A stretch of DNA of 64,000 nt, from NCBI GenBank assembly GCA_002007465.1, contig LNAC01000728.1, forward strand, positions 248,001-312,000, read 5' to 3'. The translations under genes were made by a program, and so were the position numbers. This DNA comes from Ailurus styani. Taxonomy: Eukaryota; Chordata; Mammalia; Carnivora; Ailuridae. Below are positions 12,030-23,489 of the stretch, piece by piece. Positions within the stretch are counted from its first letter, which is position 1; each line of letters starts with the position of its first letter. The notes below the pieces were generated by a model. It searched no databases. It had not been told where the DNA came from and worked only from the letters and a program-made list of their open reading frames with translations.

Positions 12030-12490
12030 TACCCTTAAAAGTGAAAATAATGGCTAATATTTTTTTTTAAAGATTTTATTTATTTATTTCACAGAGGGAG
12101 AGAGATCACAAGCAGGCAGAGAGGCAGGCAGAGAGAGAGAGGGGGAAGCAGGCTGTCTGCTGAGCAGAGAGCCCGATGTGGGCCTCGATCCCAGGACCCT
12201 GAGATCATGACCTGAGCCGAAAGCAGAGGCTTTAACCCACTGAGCCACCCAGGCGCCCAATGGCTAATATTTGTCGAACACTTACAATATGTTCTTTACA
12301 TATATTATCTCATGTTATTCTTAAAATAATCCCATATGGTGGATGTTATTATCCCAATTTTACTTATGAGAAAACAAAAGTTTGGCGAGGATAAGTAATT
12401 TTCCTATAGGCAATCAAATGATCACAGACAGAGACCAGGTTTGAAGCCAGCTTGTTCCGTTCCAAAGACCAGCTCGCCCTACCCTACTCT
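12030..12490 (+). repeat. MIR SINE, split by a Can-SINE
   Basis: Two collinear MIR pieces lie at about 12030-12062 and 12259-12490. The left piece ends AATGGCTAATATTT (consensus AATAGCTAACATTTATTGAG). The right piece continues AACACTTACAATATGTTCTT, then CCCAATTTTACTTATGAGAA and AATCAAATGATCACAGACAG in MIR order. It is ancient and diverged. Confidence 0.75.
12063..12258 (-). mobile_element. Can-SINE, minus strand, mustelid type, inside MIR
   Basis: The minus-strand head is GGGCGCCTGGGTGGCTCAGT and the left end is a T-rich tail. A perfect 14-bp TSD, AATGGCTAATATTT, lies at 12049-12062 and 12259-12272. The TSD itself is MIR sequence. Confidence 0.95.
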
Positions 12491-12779
12491 ACCCGATCCC
12501 AGTATAACATGGTCAGATCTGAAAACAATTCAAAAAAAGAGAAAATCCTTATAAATAAAATATCCTCATACAACTAATATGTGATATATATTTAGTTCTT
12601 ATAGCAAAACACGGACACTCCTAGTTGTTAGAAATTATTTACAAAAATCATGAGGCCAATTCTGACATCTAAAGATCTTATTATTCCACTAGATAAAAAT
12701 ATAAAAATCCAAACTAATTCCAACATGTAGAGAAAATAGTTACATTTTAAGCTTCTACTTTTCATTTTTTAGAGAAATA

Positions 12780-13115
12780 TATGCTCTAGACAAATACTGA
12801 GAACATACAAATAGTGTAAAAAAATCAAAAACCCTCATAATTCCATCTCCCAGCAATAAAAGTTGCTTTATCTTCCTATTTGTTGTTTTGTCCTAATGCA
12901 GCCATCCCCTGTGATAGGGGGGGATAAACAGTAAATAATAAATACATACATAGCTCTTTCATTACTGCCTTTTTCTCCAGGCATATTCTTAACATTTTTT
13001 GAAATCAAAATTTTTAAATCCAGTAGTATGTTGCATTTTATAATATTTCATAATTTATTTAACTATTCTTCTTGGGCATTTAGATTTTTATAAGTATCTC
13101 ATGTAATAATCAAAC
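12780..13115 (-). repeat. Probable old L1M 3' UTR fragment, minus strand
   Basis: The plus strand contains CCTCATAATTCCATCTCCCA and TAATATTTCATAATTTATTT, then AACTATTCTTCTTGGGCATT and TAGATTTTTATAA. These follow the antisense L1M pattern (…CATAATTTATTTAACCATTC…GGACATTTAGATTGTTTCC). The family is uncertain. Confidence 0.45.
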
Positions 13116-14440
13116 ATGTACATAATATATCTACATAGTTCTAGTTATTTGTCAAGATACATTCTCTTTTTCCTGGTGGAATTAACCAGGGCAACAATCA
13201 ACACATTGAAAGCCCTATATGAGCAATGCCAATTTTCCCTCCAAATGAGCTATTTTCAACTTGTTTAGGGGGTGTGCAAGAATCTTTAATCACTCACATG
13301 TTAGCTACACAAGGTATTTTTCATCTTACTAATATGACAGGTAAAAAATGGTACCTTTTAAACTTTAATAAATTCTGTGTGGGATTAAATTCGTTTTTGT
13401 ATGAATTTTGGATATTTAAAATTTGTCCTTCTTTTCCATTTTTTGCCCCATTTTGATCTAAGAAACTTTTAAAATTTATTTCTAAGGATATATAAAATAT
13501 TAAAGTATTAAGCTTAGTATTTGTTCCAAATGTCTTCCCAAGCTTTTCTGTGTTGTAGATTTGGTCTATAATGTATATTAAATACATTTTTTGTGATTAA
13601 AATATTTCAGTTTTATCATAATTCCTTTATTGTGTTATTTATTTTTTGTTGTCTTTTTTGGTTTTTTTCTCTCTTTTTCTTTCTTTTCTTTCTTTTTTTT
13701 TTTTTTTCATAAAAGGCCTCATAGACCTCAAGATCAGGTACCTATTTTTTTTTTCCCCCTTGGTTCCTCCAAAATTTTTCATTTTATATTAATTTAGAAT
13801 TAAGTGTGACATATAAAAATGAGTTAGGATTTTAAGTATATACATATATATTTTTTCAAACTAGTCATGTTTATTTTTCCTGGTGAATAAAAATTAATCT
13901 CAGAAGAATGGACATCTATAAAACCTAATATTCTCATCTAGGAATAGACTACGGCTCTTTTCTTTTCATTGTTTTAAATTTTTTTATCAAAATAAATAAA
14001 ATACAATAAAAATTTTTATCAAAGTTTTATTATGTCCTTATGTATGATTTGAACATTTTTATTAGGTTGGATATTTTATGATATTTTTATTAACAAATAT
14101 TTTCCATATCATCTTCAAACTGATTTGTGTATCTACAGGAGAGAACTATTGATTTTGATTTTTTGTTATTCTCATAACATTAAGCTCTTGTTAATTATAA
14201 GAAATATTTATTTGATTAACTACTGAGTTTTGGTTAATATTTTTTGCAGTTGTAAACTCAGACTATTGTTGTTAAATGCTGTGTGTGTGTGTGCACTCCC
14301 AAGATTACATTTTTGTATTTGCTTTCTGTATGATTATCAAATTTACAATTACTATGTAGTTTCTCTTTCCAACACTTAATGTCATTATTTTAATACTATA
14401 CTATTAAATTTTAGTGATCTTTTGGTCACTTTTTTAAAGA
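13116..14440. other. Very AT-rich sequence, no gene
   Basis: This is a long AT-rich block with T-runs and a short (GT)n at 14280-14294. Parts of 13560-14350 are vaguely like antisense L1 but too degraded to assign. The 76-codon plus frame at 13226-13456 and its antisense partner are unsupported. Confidence 0.45.
13651..13709 (+). repeat. Polypyrimidine low-complexity tract
   Basis: An almost uninterrupted C/T run with TTTCT units ends in a run of about 14 T. A second T-run with CCCCC follows at 13744-13760. It may be a decayed retroelement tail, but no element body is recognisable beside it. Confidence 0.7.
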
Positions 14441-15973
14441 AGGGTATGTGAGAAACATATTTTCTAAACCCTAATCTATCAAAAGAAGGAGAAAACCTGG
14501 TAATTATGCTCATCTATGACATGAGCAAAAGCTTACTTTTTTCTTCTATAACCCCATATACATATCAACCTTAATAAAAAAGTAACACAAAGCTGGGTTA
14601 AGTATTTAAAAGAAGACATTTCAAGGCCAGGCAGATGTACCAAAAGCATTCAGTTGCACAGAAATAAGATGAGTTATTTTCTTATCTACTCAGTAAATCC
14701 AATAGACTGTCTACATGTCTACATGGTTGCTGTTGAAAAGCAATGTTAAGCATCGGGGCAGTAGGAATGGTGGTTAAATCTTAGAATTCTATCTCCCAAT
14801 TCCCAGTTCTCTGGAGCTAGCTAACCCAAACTTGTGTAAGTCTCTAAGGGTTTGTCAACATAATACTTTCATTATCATGGCATCTTTAGAACAAGTTCTG
14901 CCCATAATCAGCAGTAGCAGATTTCCTAGCCAGTATAGAATCCTTTTATATCTCTTTCTAAACCACTTGTTGATAAATGCTGTTGCATTATCCCATGTTT
15001 TCAGAAGATAGGCCATATTTACTTGTATTTCTAGGGACAAACTCAGTTATTAAATAAAGGGCAATGTTTTAAAATGTCTTATAACCTACAGCCCAATCAT
15101 GAACAGTTGGAACTAGCTTTGGTATTTACAAATGTTTTTTTTTTTTTCTTATTGTCAAGAGACTATGGAATTGCCACCTTCTAAATAGAAAGAGGCTCTA
15201 TTAAAATGCTGTGCTCTTGGTACAGAGAAAAAGCTCTTAGTTTATTAAATTTTTCCTTTTGCCATGTTTATATAAGGACAAGAAAATTAGAGCTACAAAG
15301 AAAGAAAACATTGTCTCTTTCTCCTGTCACCCCACACTGCACCTCTGCAATTTTTTTTTTCTGTTAAGCAGGAAGGGTGGAGGGGAAGATGATAAGGATT
15401 ATGGAAAGATACACACTAAAGAGACCAAGAAATTTCATGTCCCCAGGAGAAAAGTCACTAAGCAATGAGAGAAAAACGAGAGGATGTTTAAGTTCAAACT
15501 AGTCTTGAAGGAGAGAAATCTATAAAACCTCATCTTGACTCTCATTCTAGAATGGGATATAATTGGCGATGATGGATTAAAGGAAGTCAGAGGGGGGAAA
15601 AAAAGCTGGGACTAGATCAGTCTTTGATTTGCAACAATTACAGTTGAGGGGTAAAGGAATGTCTAGACTTTAAGGCAGGCAAAACAATGTAATATTAAGA
15701 AAGCCCATACACAGAAATAATTTTGCCTATTTTGGGGCTGTCAGTAGTCATAGTAATTTCCCAATTCAATATGTGGCTTTCTGAGAATAAGAGTCTCTGA
15801 ACTGACCTGTGTCTGGTCTAGTCAGAGTCTCTCTCTTCATTCTCCAAAGAAACCTGTAAATCAAATGATAATCTGCAATGAATCCTCTTCTCTTGAAACT
15901 ACAGTAAAGTGGGTTCTCTAATGTGCACCTTAATTCTGTTTGAGACATTGCTAGATAAATAAATGGACAGATG
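14441..15973. other. Single-copy sequence, no gene recognised
   Basis: AT-rich, with T-runs at 15137-15149 and 15352-15361. The frames at 14855-15040, 15259-15468 and 15766-16020 are short and without protein features; the last one reads through the TA/CA repeat. Confidence 0.45.
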
Positions 15974-15974
15974 G

Positions 15975-16007
<33 letters not shown>

Positions 16008-16021
16008 CATACATACACACA
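15974..16021. repeat. Compound microsatellite (TA)n-(CATA)n
   Basis: About 13 AT dinucleotides are followed by CACATACATACATACACACA. The tract is likely length-variable. Confidence 0.9.
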
Positions 16022-18420
16022 AACGAATGTAAACTACATGGAAGAAAATTAGCAAATATGAATGTCTGGTAATATACTCCAATAGTTTAATAAAAATATA
16101 TATGACTGAATCACTGTTGCCAACTTTTAGAGATAACCCCTAACTGCAAATTCTGAATTGTGTCTTAGTTGTTCTTAAACCTCTCTCTGTATTGAAACCT
16201 TTGTGACTTCTGTCATATGCAGCTACAGAACATATTAGAAAGAGTATTCTAAAGTGTCCCCAAATTACATTCACTTGTAATGGAACTTTCTAGACTTTGC
16301 ATTTAGATGTGTGTTTATTATTTGTGGAGTTGGAAATAATTGTCCTGGCACATTTTCATTCCATAGCATCAGTTTATTATTGATTCCATTCGGAGAAAAG
16401 TATCGGCAACTGGGGATTTAGGAGCTGCAAGAGATATTTGATTCTCTGTGGACACTCATTGTATGAGAACAGTTTAGAATCAGTGGCTTTACCACTGGAC
16501 TAATAAAATGTGGGGGAAAATGTGTCAGGAGCTCCTTGTTTTCTTACTTCTGAGAAATGGCCAAAGGAAAAAGGTCTCTGGTCCCCGAAAGCTGTCATGT
16601 TCGAATGTGATGCTAGGTACCGCTGATGTGTCTTAAAACCATAAAGCAAGGGGGAGGCCAAACTGCTCAGCCTTCCCCAGTTGGGATTCTTTTTTGGAAG
16701 AACCAAATAATGAAAATAATAGGTGTGGCAATTTTCTTAATTCTCTCAAGGGTGGTTATAACAGTACACCGTTCTAGATGCACAGAAGAAAAGTCAATTC
16801 ATTATAGTCCATAGATGACCGAGGGCATTCAGGCTCAATTCTCTAGAGATCTAGTTGAGAAAGGTTGTATGATGAGTGAGAGAATGTATCCACTATATTG
16901 TCCTGGATTTCTTTTCATGAGAAATAATACATTTCCTTATTATTGAAGGTAATTAGAAGTGGGCTTTTCTGAAACTTGCAGCTGAAAGCAATTTAACCTA
17001 TATACCTTACCATGAGACATGGTGAATTTCAGTTTACCTCTCTGTTTCCCCATTGATGGATATAGGGCAGTTAATGTAAAGTCAGTAACTATGTATTAGA
17101 TAGCAGAGAAGTTTGGTATCGCAAACAAACAATTATTATTAAAGTTATAAATCATGCCTCTGCAGGGAGTTCCTTTTAGAAGAGTGATAATTTGTTAGCT
17201 TCATTAAGATCTTGCAGTTTCAAGATATTTTATTCATCATTTGAAAAACGAAATTGAATCGTACTGAGCACTGTTAGGGTGAATAAACTTTTGACACTTA
17301 ATGATTTAATAACTAGAAATAAGAGTAATTCAGTCTCAACAATTTGCTGACTGTTGAAATCAGAAGTATAAACCTGACCTCATTCCATGCATTTGCTGAC
17401 AGTCCTTCAAAAGCTTAAAGACATGGTTGACAAGCGCGTATCAAGCATGGGGCAATTTATTTAGATAGTCATGCCCTTGGAGGAAAGTCAGGGACAGTGT
17501 TTTCTCAGCAAAGTTTTTCCTTTGCCTTACTGTGGTGACAACAAATGACAAGCTATTCCTTGGGGACTGGCCCTTGTGAGTAGGCTGAGGAGTTGGGTAG
17601 GGCTTGTCACAAAGATTTTTTAAAAGGGGGATTCAATTAATAATTAATTGCACGTAATGCTGGTTTGAGTTTTACCGAGTCAGCTGTAGAATGACTTCAT
17701 TCCTTATTTCTACTCTCCCTTAAATGGAGAATTTTGTGAAGGTTTTCTTGTCGCAGTTATCTATCATTTTCAAAGTGAAATCTGAAGTATCATTTCAATA
17801 TATAACGCAGAGAAAGATGTTGCATCGATTGAAGCTGGGATAGGGCCCCAGATCCCCATCCTCTTGCACCTATTCTGAGTCTCCTAATGGTAACTAAGTG
17901 GTCTTCAAGGAGCAATTACCCAGCCTCTCAGAGGGTAAGTAAAAATGTAAGTATATTCATGTAAATAAACATCTATCCGCTGCAGAGCCTCCTTTAACTC
18001 CAACCTGTTGGCTGCAATATGGGCACAATCCCCCAGCTCAAAAAACATGGGTGTAAATAGTGGCTTCCATATTATCCTTACAGAGTTCTGGTTATCATCA
18101 GTGAGATCATGAGGCCATGAGCAACAAATGATTCAGCAACAGACTTATCCAGGTGATGATGATGGAAGTTGAGGTAAGGCTGTCCACCAGGAAGTTTGAA
18201 TTCAAAGAGATTTCACTTGGATCCCTTATTATTTGTGTTGAGGAAACAAGGTGACTTTACTACCTAGGTTTTATGGAGGGGTGTGACCTGTCCAGAAAAT
18301 GGATTCTGCCAGGGCACTTAGAGGTACCGAGCTCATTTACCTTAAATCAAGTTCATAGAAACTGACTTATAGGCTAGACGATGACTATAATTCACACTGA
18401 GAATTAAGATTCCAGAATAA
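16022..18420. other. Long single-copy stretch with conserved-element-like section
   Basis: No repeat was recognised over 2.4 kb, the longest repeat-free interval of the first third of the window. The part at about 17240-17860 has mixed composition with TAATTA-type homeodomain words (17637-17651) and looks like a possible conserved non-coding element. The short frames at 16500-16814 have no protein features. A GTAAGTA donor-like word at about 17936 has no supporting exon. Confidence 0.4.
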
Positions 18421-18622
18421 GGGGCGCCTGGATGGCTCAGTGGGTTAAAGCCTCTGCCTTCGGCTCAGGTCATGATCTCAGGGTCCTGGGATCGAGCCCC
18501 ACATGGGACTCCCTGCTCAGCAGAGAGCCTGCTTCTTCCTCTCTCTCTGCCTGCCTCTCTGCCTACTTGTGATCTCTCTCTGTGTGTGTCAAATAAATAA
18601 AGAAAATCTTGAAAAAAAAAAA
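18421..18622 (+). mobile_element. Can-SINE, plus strand, mustelid type
   Basis: It starts GGGGCGCCTGGATGGCTCAG, contains CTCTGCCTGCCTCTCTGCCT and ACTTGTGATCTCTCTCTGTG, and has an (AAATA)n plus A11 tail. No clear TSD is visible, so one flank may have changed. The first part of the 96-codon frame at 18503-18793 is SINE sequence. Confidence 0.93.
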
Positions 18623-18912
18623 CCCTCTAGAACAAATAAGAATACTTATGCCATCAGGTCCACCATGCTCTCCCCTGCTGGGAACATTAAACTAGTTCCC
18701 AGAATTTTGCTTTGTCAGCATGGGGTCAGAGCTGGGAGTGGGAGGAAGATGATTCTTCATCTCTGCCTTGGAATTAAGCTTGTCAATGCTTAGTCCAGTC
18801 CGTATGAGTGTGCTTTCCCCTGGACCTTGCAGGAGTAACAAATATGACCTTTTTTTTTTTTTTGCTCCCCACCTTTAAATTTCCAAGTAGAAGCATCTTT
18901 TCTCTGTTGGTT
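18623..18912. other. Single-copy sequence
   Basis: Nothing was recognised apart from a run of about 15 T at 18849-18863. Confidence 0.45.
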
Positions 18913-18917
18913 CATCT

Positions 18918-19334
18918 TGCTATAGGTTGAATTGTGTCCTTCCCAAATTCCTATGTTGTGGTCCTAAACTCATTATTTCAGAATATGATCTTATTCGGAA
19001 GTAGGGTCTTTGCATATAATCGAGTTAAGATGCGTTCATTAGGGTGAGCACTAATCCACATGACATATGCACAAGGAGAATGCCACCTGAAGATGAAGGC
19101 AGGATCTGGGCGATGCCTCTATAAGCCAAACAGACACCAGAGGTTGCCAGCACACCACCAGAAGTTAGCAGAGTCATGGTATAGCTTCTCCCTTAGACCT
19201 CTTGGAATGAACCAAGCCAGTCAACATCTTGATCTTAGACTTTCAGCCTCCAGAACTGTGAGACAATAAATTTGTGTTGTTTTAGCCACCCAGTTTGTGG
19301 TGCTTTGTTACTACAGTCCTAGGAAGCGAATACA
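18918..19334 (+). mobile_element. Solo MaLR LTR (MLT1-type), plus strand
   Basis: It begins TGCTATAGGTTGAATTGTGT and continues CCTTATTTGG-like (GATCTTATTCGGAAGTAGGG), GTTCATTAGGGTGAGCACTA and TCAGCCTCCAGAACTGTGAG. It ends with ACAATAAATTTGTGTTGTTT, TAGCCACCCAGTTTGTGG and AATACA. This matches the ERVL-MaLR LTR pattern. The 5-bp TSD CATCT at 18913-18917 and 19335-19339 fits the expected duplication length. No internal region is present, so it is a solo LTR left by recombination. The 69-codon frame at 19060-19269 lies inside and is not a gene. Confidence 0.9.
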
Positions 19335-19339
19335 CATCT

Positions 19340-19999
19340 TTTCTTCTATGATCCTTGCACAATTGTTATGTTTAGTTTTTGTTTCTATGCCCTAGATCAC
19401 ACCCTTCGGTTACATTTTTACTCTTTCTGCTTTGGTTTGGAAGATACTGTGTACCCTAAAGACTTCTGCAGAAATCCTATCTCATTGACTTGGATTTAAT
19501 TTTTACCAAATTTCAGCTCTTAGAGGGGATAATGTTTTTCATGTAAAACTCATATATTCTCTCATACTCTTATAGTGAATTTGCGTAAAGCACTATCCAG
19601 GGAACTATCCTACTTTTAATTTGGCTACCTACCTACTCTGTGAGATAAAAAGAACCTTTCATTATGATTTGTTATACTTGTCACATGATGTCCAAATTAC
19701 AAGCATCCTCATTTTATTTGGCTACAACTGCCAGATCCAAGACTTAGGATTTGATTTTCAAAAATTAGGCGTAAGATAATGGAAATATCAACAACTTAAA
19801 AACCCTACAGTCTACATGACACAATAACCCAATGAAACCAACCATCCTGTGACATTTGAATGGCTTATCCATAGGCACCAGTAGTCTAAGTTCCCGGGCA
19901 TTGAGAACTATTCCCTCATCCTCACCTGATTTAATTTTTATAGAGGTTACTGGAAGTTCATTATTTCAATAATTAAAATAACTTGAATATCTGGTACAG
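19340..19999. other. Single-copy sequence, no gene recognised
   Basis: AT-rich, with no repeat or coding features seen. Confidence 0.45.
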
Positions 20000-20175
20000 C
20001 TCATTTATTTGCTCTCACTCATCCAGCCATATTTATTACATGCTTATTCTGTGTTAAGCATAATGCTAGGCACTGTGTATTCAGTAGTGAACCAAAAGGA
20101 CATGGTCCTCACTCTCATGTTATCTAGTCTAATGGGGAAATGACATTTAATAAATATATAATTACAAATTGTGAT
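20000..20175 (-). repeat. L2 LINE 3'-end fragment, minus strand
   Basis: The plus strand reads the complement of the L2 3' end: CATATTTATTACATGCTTAT, then TAATGCTAGGCACTGTGTAT, TCAGTAGTGAACCAAAAGGA and CATGGTCCTCACTCTCATG. L2 antisense consensus: ATATTTATTGAGCGCCTACT … GTGCTAGGCGCTG … GGTCCCTGCCCTC. Confidence 0.65.
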
Positions 20176-20262
20176 AAACATTAGAAGGAAAAAGAAACAT
20201 TAATGTCATAAGAATATAAAGTCAAATGCCCGTAGTTTGTACTTTTACTAAATATATTAGTC

Positions 20263-20625
20263 AGGACTCCTTTCATTATAGGTGAGAGAAACCTTACACA
20301 AGTGAGAAAAAGCAATAATAATGCAGAGGAACGGGACAGGATTTTAGAAAGGACAACGACAGGGCTGGCTTCAGGAACAACTGAATCCCGGTACTCTAAG
20401 TTCTTGACACTGGTATCAGTACCCTGTATTTCCACTTCTCTTGTTTGGTCTTCCCTGTGTCCCAACTCCATTTGCTTCTATTATAAACTCCCTCTGTCCA
20501 TTCTGATAATTTTCGGCTTCCATTTTTACAGATTAGATGCAGTGCATGAAGAGGGTCTTTCTTGCTAGTGCTGGTTCCTTGGTAGAAAAAGTCTCCAGGA
20601 AATACTCCAATTGGCTCGGCATGAG
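20263..20625. repeat. Ancient interspersed repeat, family not assigned
   Basis: TCAGGACTCCTTTCATTATA followed by GTGAGAGAAACC, GGGCTGGCTTCAGGAACAAC and GTCTCCAGGAAATACTCCAA then TTGGCTCGGC resembles a common placental repeat. That repeat begins TCAGGACTCTTTCAGTTGCA and later has AAAAGTCCTGGGATTGATTC. I cannot name the family with certainty. The overlapping short frames at 20181-20568 are not considered genes. Confidence 0.4.
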
Positions 20626-21029
20626 TATTTTATTTGAAGGATGGGCGATACTAAGAGAAACCGTAGACAAATGCCACTTAGCTTAAACAGCTTTCATTTA
20701 CGTGTTTCCTTGAACAAGCTAAGCAACAAGTTAGCCAACAAAAAAGGATAGGGGTAGAAGGAAGGCCCAATCTCATCTATGTGGGAATTGGCCAGTTTGG
20801 CATTGTTTTGGCCTCCACTCATCCCCAGCTGATGTCTCCTGCTTTCTGTTGCCTTATGGTCAGTGGGTGCCAAGTGGAGAGCAGCTGAGGACAGCTGCAA
20901 AGTAATGCAAGGGTGAACACTCCTTGTGGTCTGGCAGGGGCTGGACATATACGCCAACTAGGAACCTGGGCACACGGCTGCCTCACATCCCGATGATTGA
21001 CATCGGAAACCCTCATTCTCTGATTGTTT
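20626..21029. other. Single-copy sequence, no gene recognised
   Basis: Minus frames of 65-87 codons at 20694-21016 overlap in different frames and lack recognisable features. Confidence 0.4.
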
Positions 21030-21222
21030 TTTTTTTTAAGATTTTATTTATTTATTTGAGAGGAGAGTGACAGAGAGACAGAGCACAGAGTGGGGAGGGT
21101 CAGAGGGAGAAGCAGATTCTCCACTGAGCAGGGAGCTTGATGCGGGGCTCGATCCCAGGACCCTGAGATCATAACCTGAGCCAAAGGCAGAGGCTTTAAC
21201 CCACTGAGCCACCCAGGTGTCC
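21030..21222 (-). mobile_element. Can-SINE, minus strand, older
   Basis: The minus head is GGGACACCTGGGTGGCTCAG. It has the GGGATCGAGCCCCGCATC region and a T-run/AAGATTTTATTTATTTATTT tail on the left. The imperfect 18-bp TSD is CTCATTCTCTGATTGTTT at 21012-21029 and CTCATATTCTGATTGTTT at 21223-21240, 16/18 identical. Confidence 0.92.
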
Positions 21223-21240
21223 CTCATATTCTGATTGTTT

Positions 21241-21589
21241 ACAACCGAAGTTACCTGAACTATTATATCATTGGCTATATATGGTGCTTATTATTTTTCA
21301 TCGATATGTTCATAATTTTTGGTGTTTTTTCAAATATGTTTATAATCTTGGGGTACAGTGAGTGTTTTTATCTCTTCTGAGAGAAGTAGCCATTGGCTTA
21401 CCCATAACACAGTCAACATGCTTAAAACTTCACATTTGTGGAAACTGTGTTTACAAGTACAGGCTTGTGTTAGGCAAGAAAGCTTATCTACCACTTTTAA
21501 GCACAGGACACAGATTTGTATTTACTCCTGTTAAAATGAAGAATGTGAACTGTCACAGCCAGGAGGACATTAAGGCGATCTGATAGTCG
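21241..21589. other. Single-copy sequence, no gene recognised
   Basis: AT-rich. The 73-codon frame at 21362-21583 has no recognisable features. Confidence 0.4.
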
Positions 21590-21840
21590 AATGCATTGTG
21601 ATATCCTGGATGGAATCCTGGGATAAAAAATGACATTGAGCAAAAACTAGGGAAATCTGAATATAGTACAAATATTAGTTAATAATAATGTGTCAACACT
21701 GCCCATGAGTCTTAAGCAATGCAGTGCATCAATATAAAATGTTAATAATGGAGAACTGTGTAAGAGCATATGGGAGCTCCCTGTACTATCTTTCAAAATT
21801 TCTGTAAATCTAAAACCATTCTACAGTTTTTAAGTTCATT
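21590..21840 (+). repeat. Old L1M 3'-terminal fragment, plus strand
   Basis: GATATCCTGGATGGAATCCT, then AAACTAGGGAAATCTGAATA, ATATGGGAGCTCCCTGTACT and ATCTTTCAAAATTTCTGTAA then ATCTAAAACC. The order matches a common L1M 3' end (GAAATCTGAATAAAGTC … GGGAACTCTCTGTACTATC … TTCTGTAAATCTAAAATT). Confidence 0.6.
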
Positions 21841-22719
21841 TTCAAACACTAAAGTGAGACATTCTTTTCAAAAATTCTTTTCACATATCACAATGAATCC
21901 TATATATGCCCATTCCTGCCAAATCATCACTGTCAGAAGAATTGCATATTACAACTGAAAAGCAGAAAAAAAGAAAACAAAGGAGAAGAGTTCTCGTCTC
22001 ACAAAAGAGTAGCAACGGCATTTGGCTAGTTATTGGTCTTTAAAGCCTGAATTTACCAACAACCTTGACATATTTTGCTATTAATTGTTAATAGTGCACA
22101 GCTAAAACATAATTGCTCAGTGATAAACTGATGAGCAGATTTTGAGATTGAACAAAATTCAATAAACATGAATTGTCTTTATTTTTATTTCCGACCTCAT
22201 CAATGTGCAGAATGCTTGATTATTCTTTTTCCTTATGTAGACACACAAAACTAGAAACCCTATTTCCCCCATGGATCTCGCATTCTCTCTTCCTGCCCTC
22301 CGACTCTTCCCCTTCCCTGTCTCCCACTCCACTGACCACATTTACTAAGCATCTGCTCTGTTCCAGACACTGGGTTTAGGGCCCTTCACGTAACACACCA
22401 CCTGGGGGGAGAGATACATGCATGGGGCAGAGAACTGAATTTGTTCTCGAAGGAGAAATGAGGTAGCTGTCTTTCTCTTTTTAAAAGATCTTCACAGCTT
22501 TATCCCCTTGAAAATTTCAATAGCTCAAGATTAGAAAGTACGGTCGGCAGAAGCTGGCCAGTGGCTTGCAAAGGGATGGGGCAAGTCAGGAGGCCCACGT
22601 CCTTGGCCAGGATGGCTGAGACCCTGGGCAAGTCAGCCCCTCCCATCGCCCAAGCTTTCTCAAGGGGCCATGGAATAAAGGTGCTTCCATCTCAACTTTA
22701 TGGTCTTTGATTGCAAGGG
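21841..22719. other. Single-copy sequence with a possible short MIR/L2 relic
   Basis: No gene was recognised. Around 22335-22420 the words CATTTACTAAGCATCTGCTC and TGTTCCAGACACTGGGTTTA resemble the MIR or antisense L2 motif 'CATTTATTGAGCACCTACTA…CCAGGCACTG'. It is too short to assign firmly. Confidence 0.4.
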
Positions 22720-23130
22720 CGTGGGCTCTTTAAGAAACATTTGCTCCAGATGATATTTTAAAAAGTCTAATTCTCCGAGGACTGGCCAAAGAGGGTTTTC
22801 CTGTTTTTCCAAGCTGCCCTGCAGAACATATTATACTGTCCAGAAATGATGTTTAAAGTTTCAATAGCTTCTGGTTCTCTGGGCCACATCACCTTGCAGT
22901 TGCCCTCAAATTGTTTCTGAATCACGTTTCCTCTGGCACGGAGCAGGAGCCCTCGGTTCACATTACGCCTTACAATGTACAGCGCGCTCGCCCTGCTGCA
23001 GAGGAGCTTTAATGTCAGAATGAAAAATGATAAAGCATAAATGAAATAGCAACCACATGTTCTCTGTAGTGTGGCCCTGGGTCTGCGTGGCCTTTCAAAG
23101 CGGGGAGCAAACCATCTTTGCGGCACTTGG
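22720..23130. other. Non-repetitive balanced block, possible conserved element
   Basis: About 400 bp of repeat-free, GC-balanced sequence. It includes a local CpG group (GCGCGCTCG near 22981) and an enhancer-like AT stretch (ATGTCAGAATGAAAAATGAT near 23011). The longest minus frame, 119 codons at 22767-23126, is the longest non-L1 minus frame in the window. It has no domain I recognise and no evident splice context. It could be a conserved non-coding element or an unrecognised exon, and conservation cannot be judged from one sequence. Confidence 0.3.
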
Positions 23131-23489
23131 TAACAGAGATAGGGTTTGCTGGGTGGGGGTGGGGGGCTCTACCTTCAAGGCCCCAGCCTGGGGTAAACTG
23201 AGGCTGGGAGGGGTTGCCTAGCTGGCCAGTCACCCCAGAAATGGCCGCTGTATGCAAAGGGCAGCTCAGTAAGTGACAGGAGGGATGGACAGGATGGACC
23301 TAGGATACTGGGTTCAAGGCTCCATATTTCAGTCTGCCCTGTGGATGCTACATCCTGATTGTCGACCTCTTTCCTAGTCATACTCAGCCCTTTCTGTCCT
23401 CAACTGAATTTCTGTGGCATCACTGTCACATCACCACACATCTTGTCACCTTTAAATCTGTTTGCCACTCTGCAGGCAGAGTGAGACAG
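23131..23489. other. Single-copy sequence, no gene recognised
   Basis: This stretch is GC-richer, with a G-run (GGTGGGGGTGGGGGG near 23150). Overlapping short minus frames at 23015-23381 are unsupported. Confidence 0.4.

Noticed and set aside
13558..14350. Possible antisense L1 ORF2 remnant
   Set aside because: Only loose AT-rich resemblance, with no ordered set of L1 words.
17930..17945. Splice-donor-like CAGAGGGTAAGTAA
   Set aside because: No open exon or upstream acceptor supports it.
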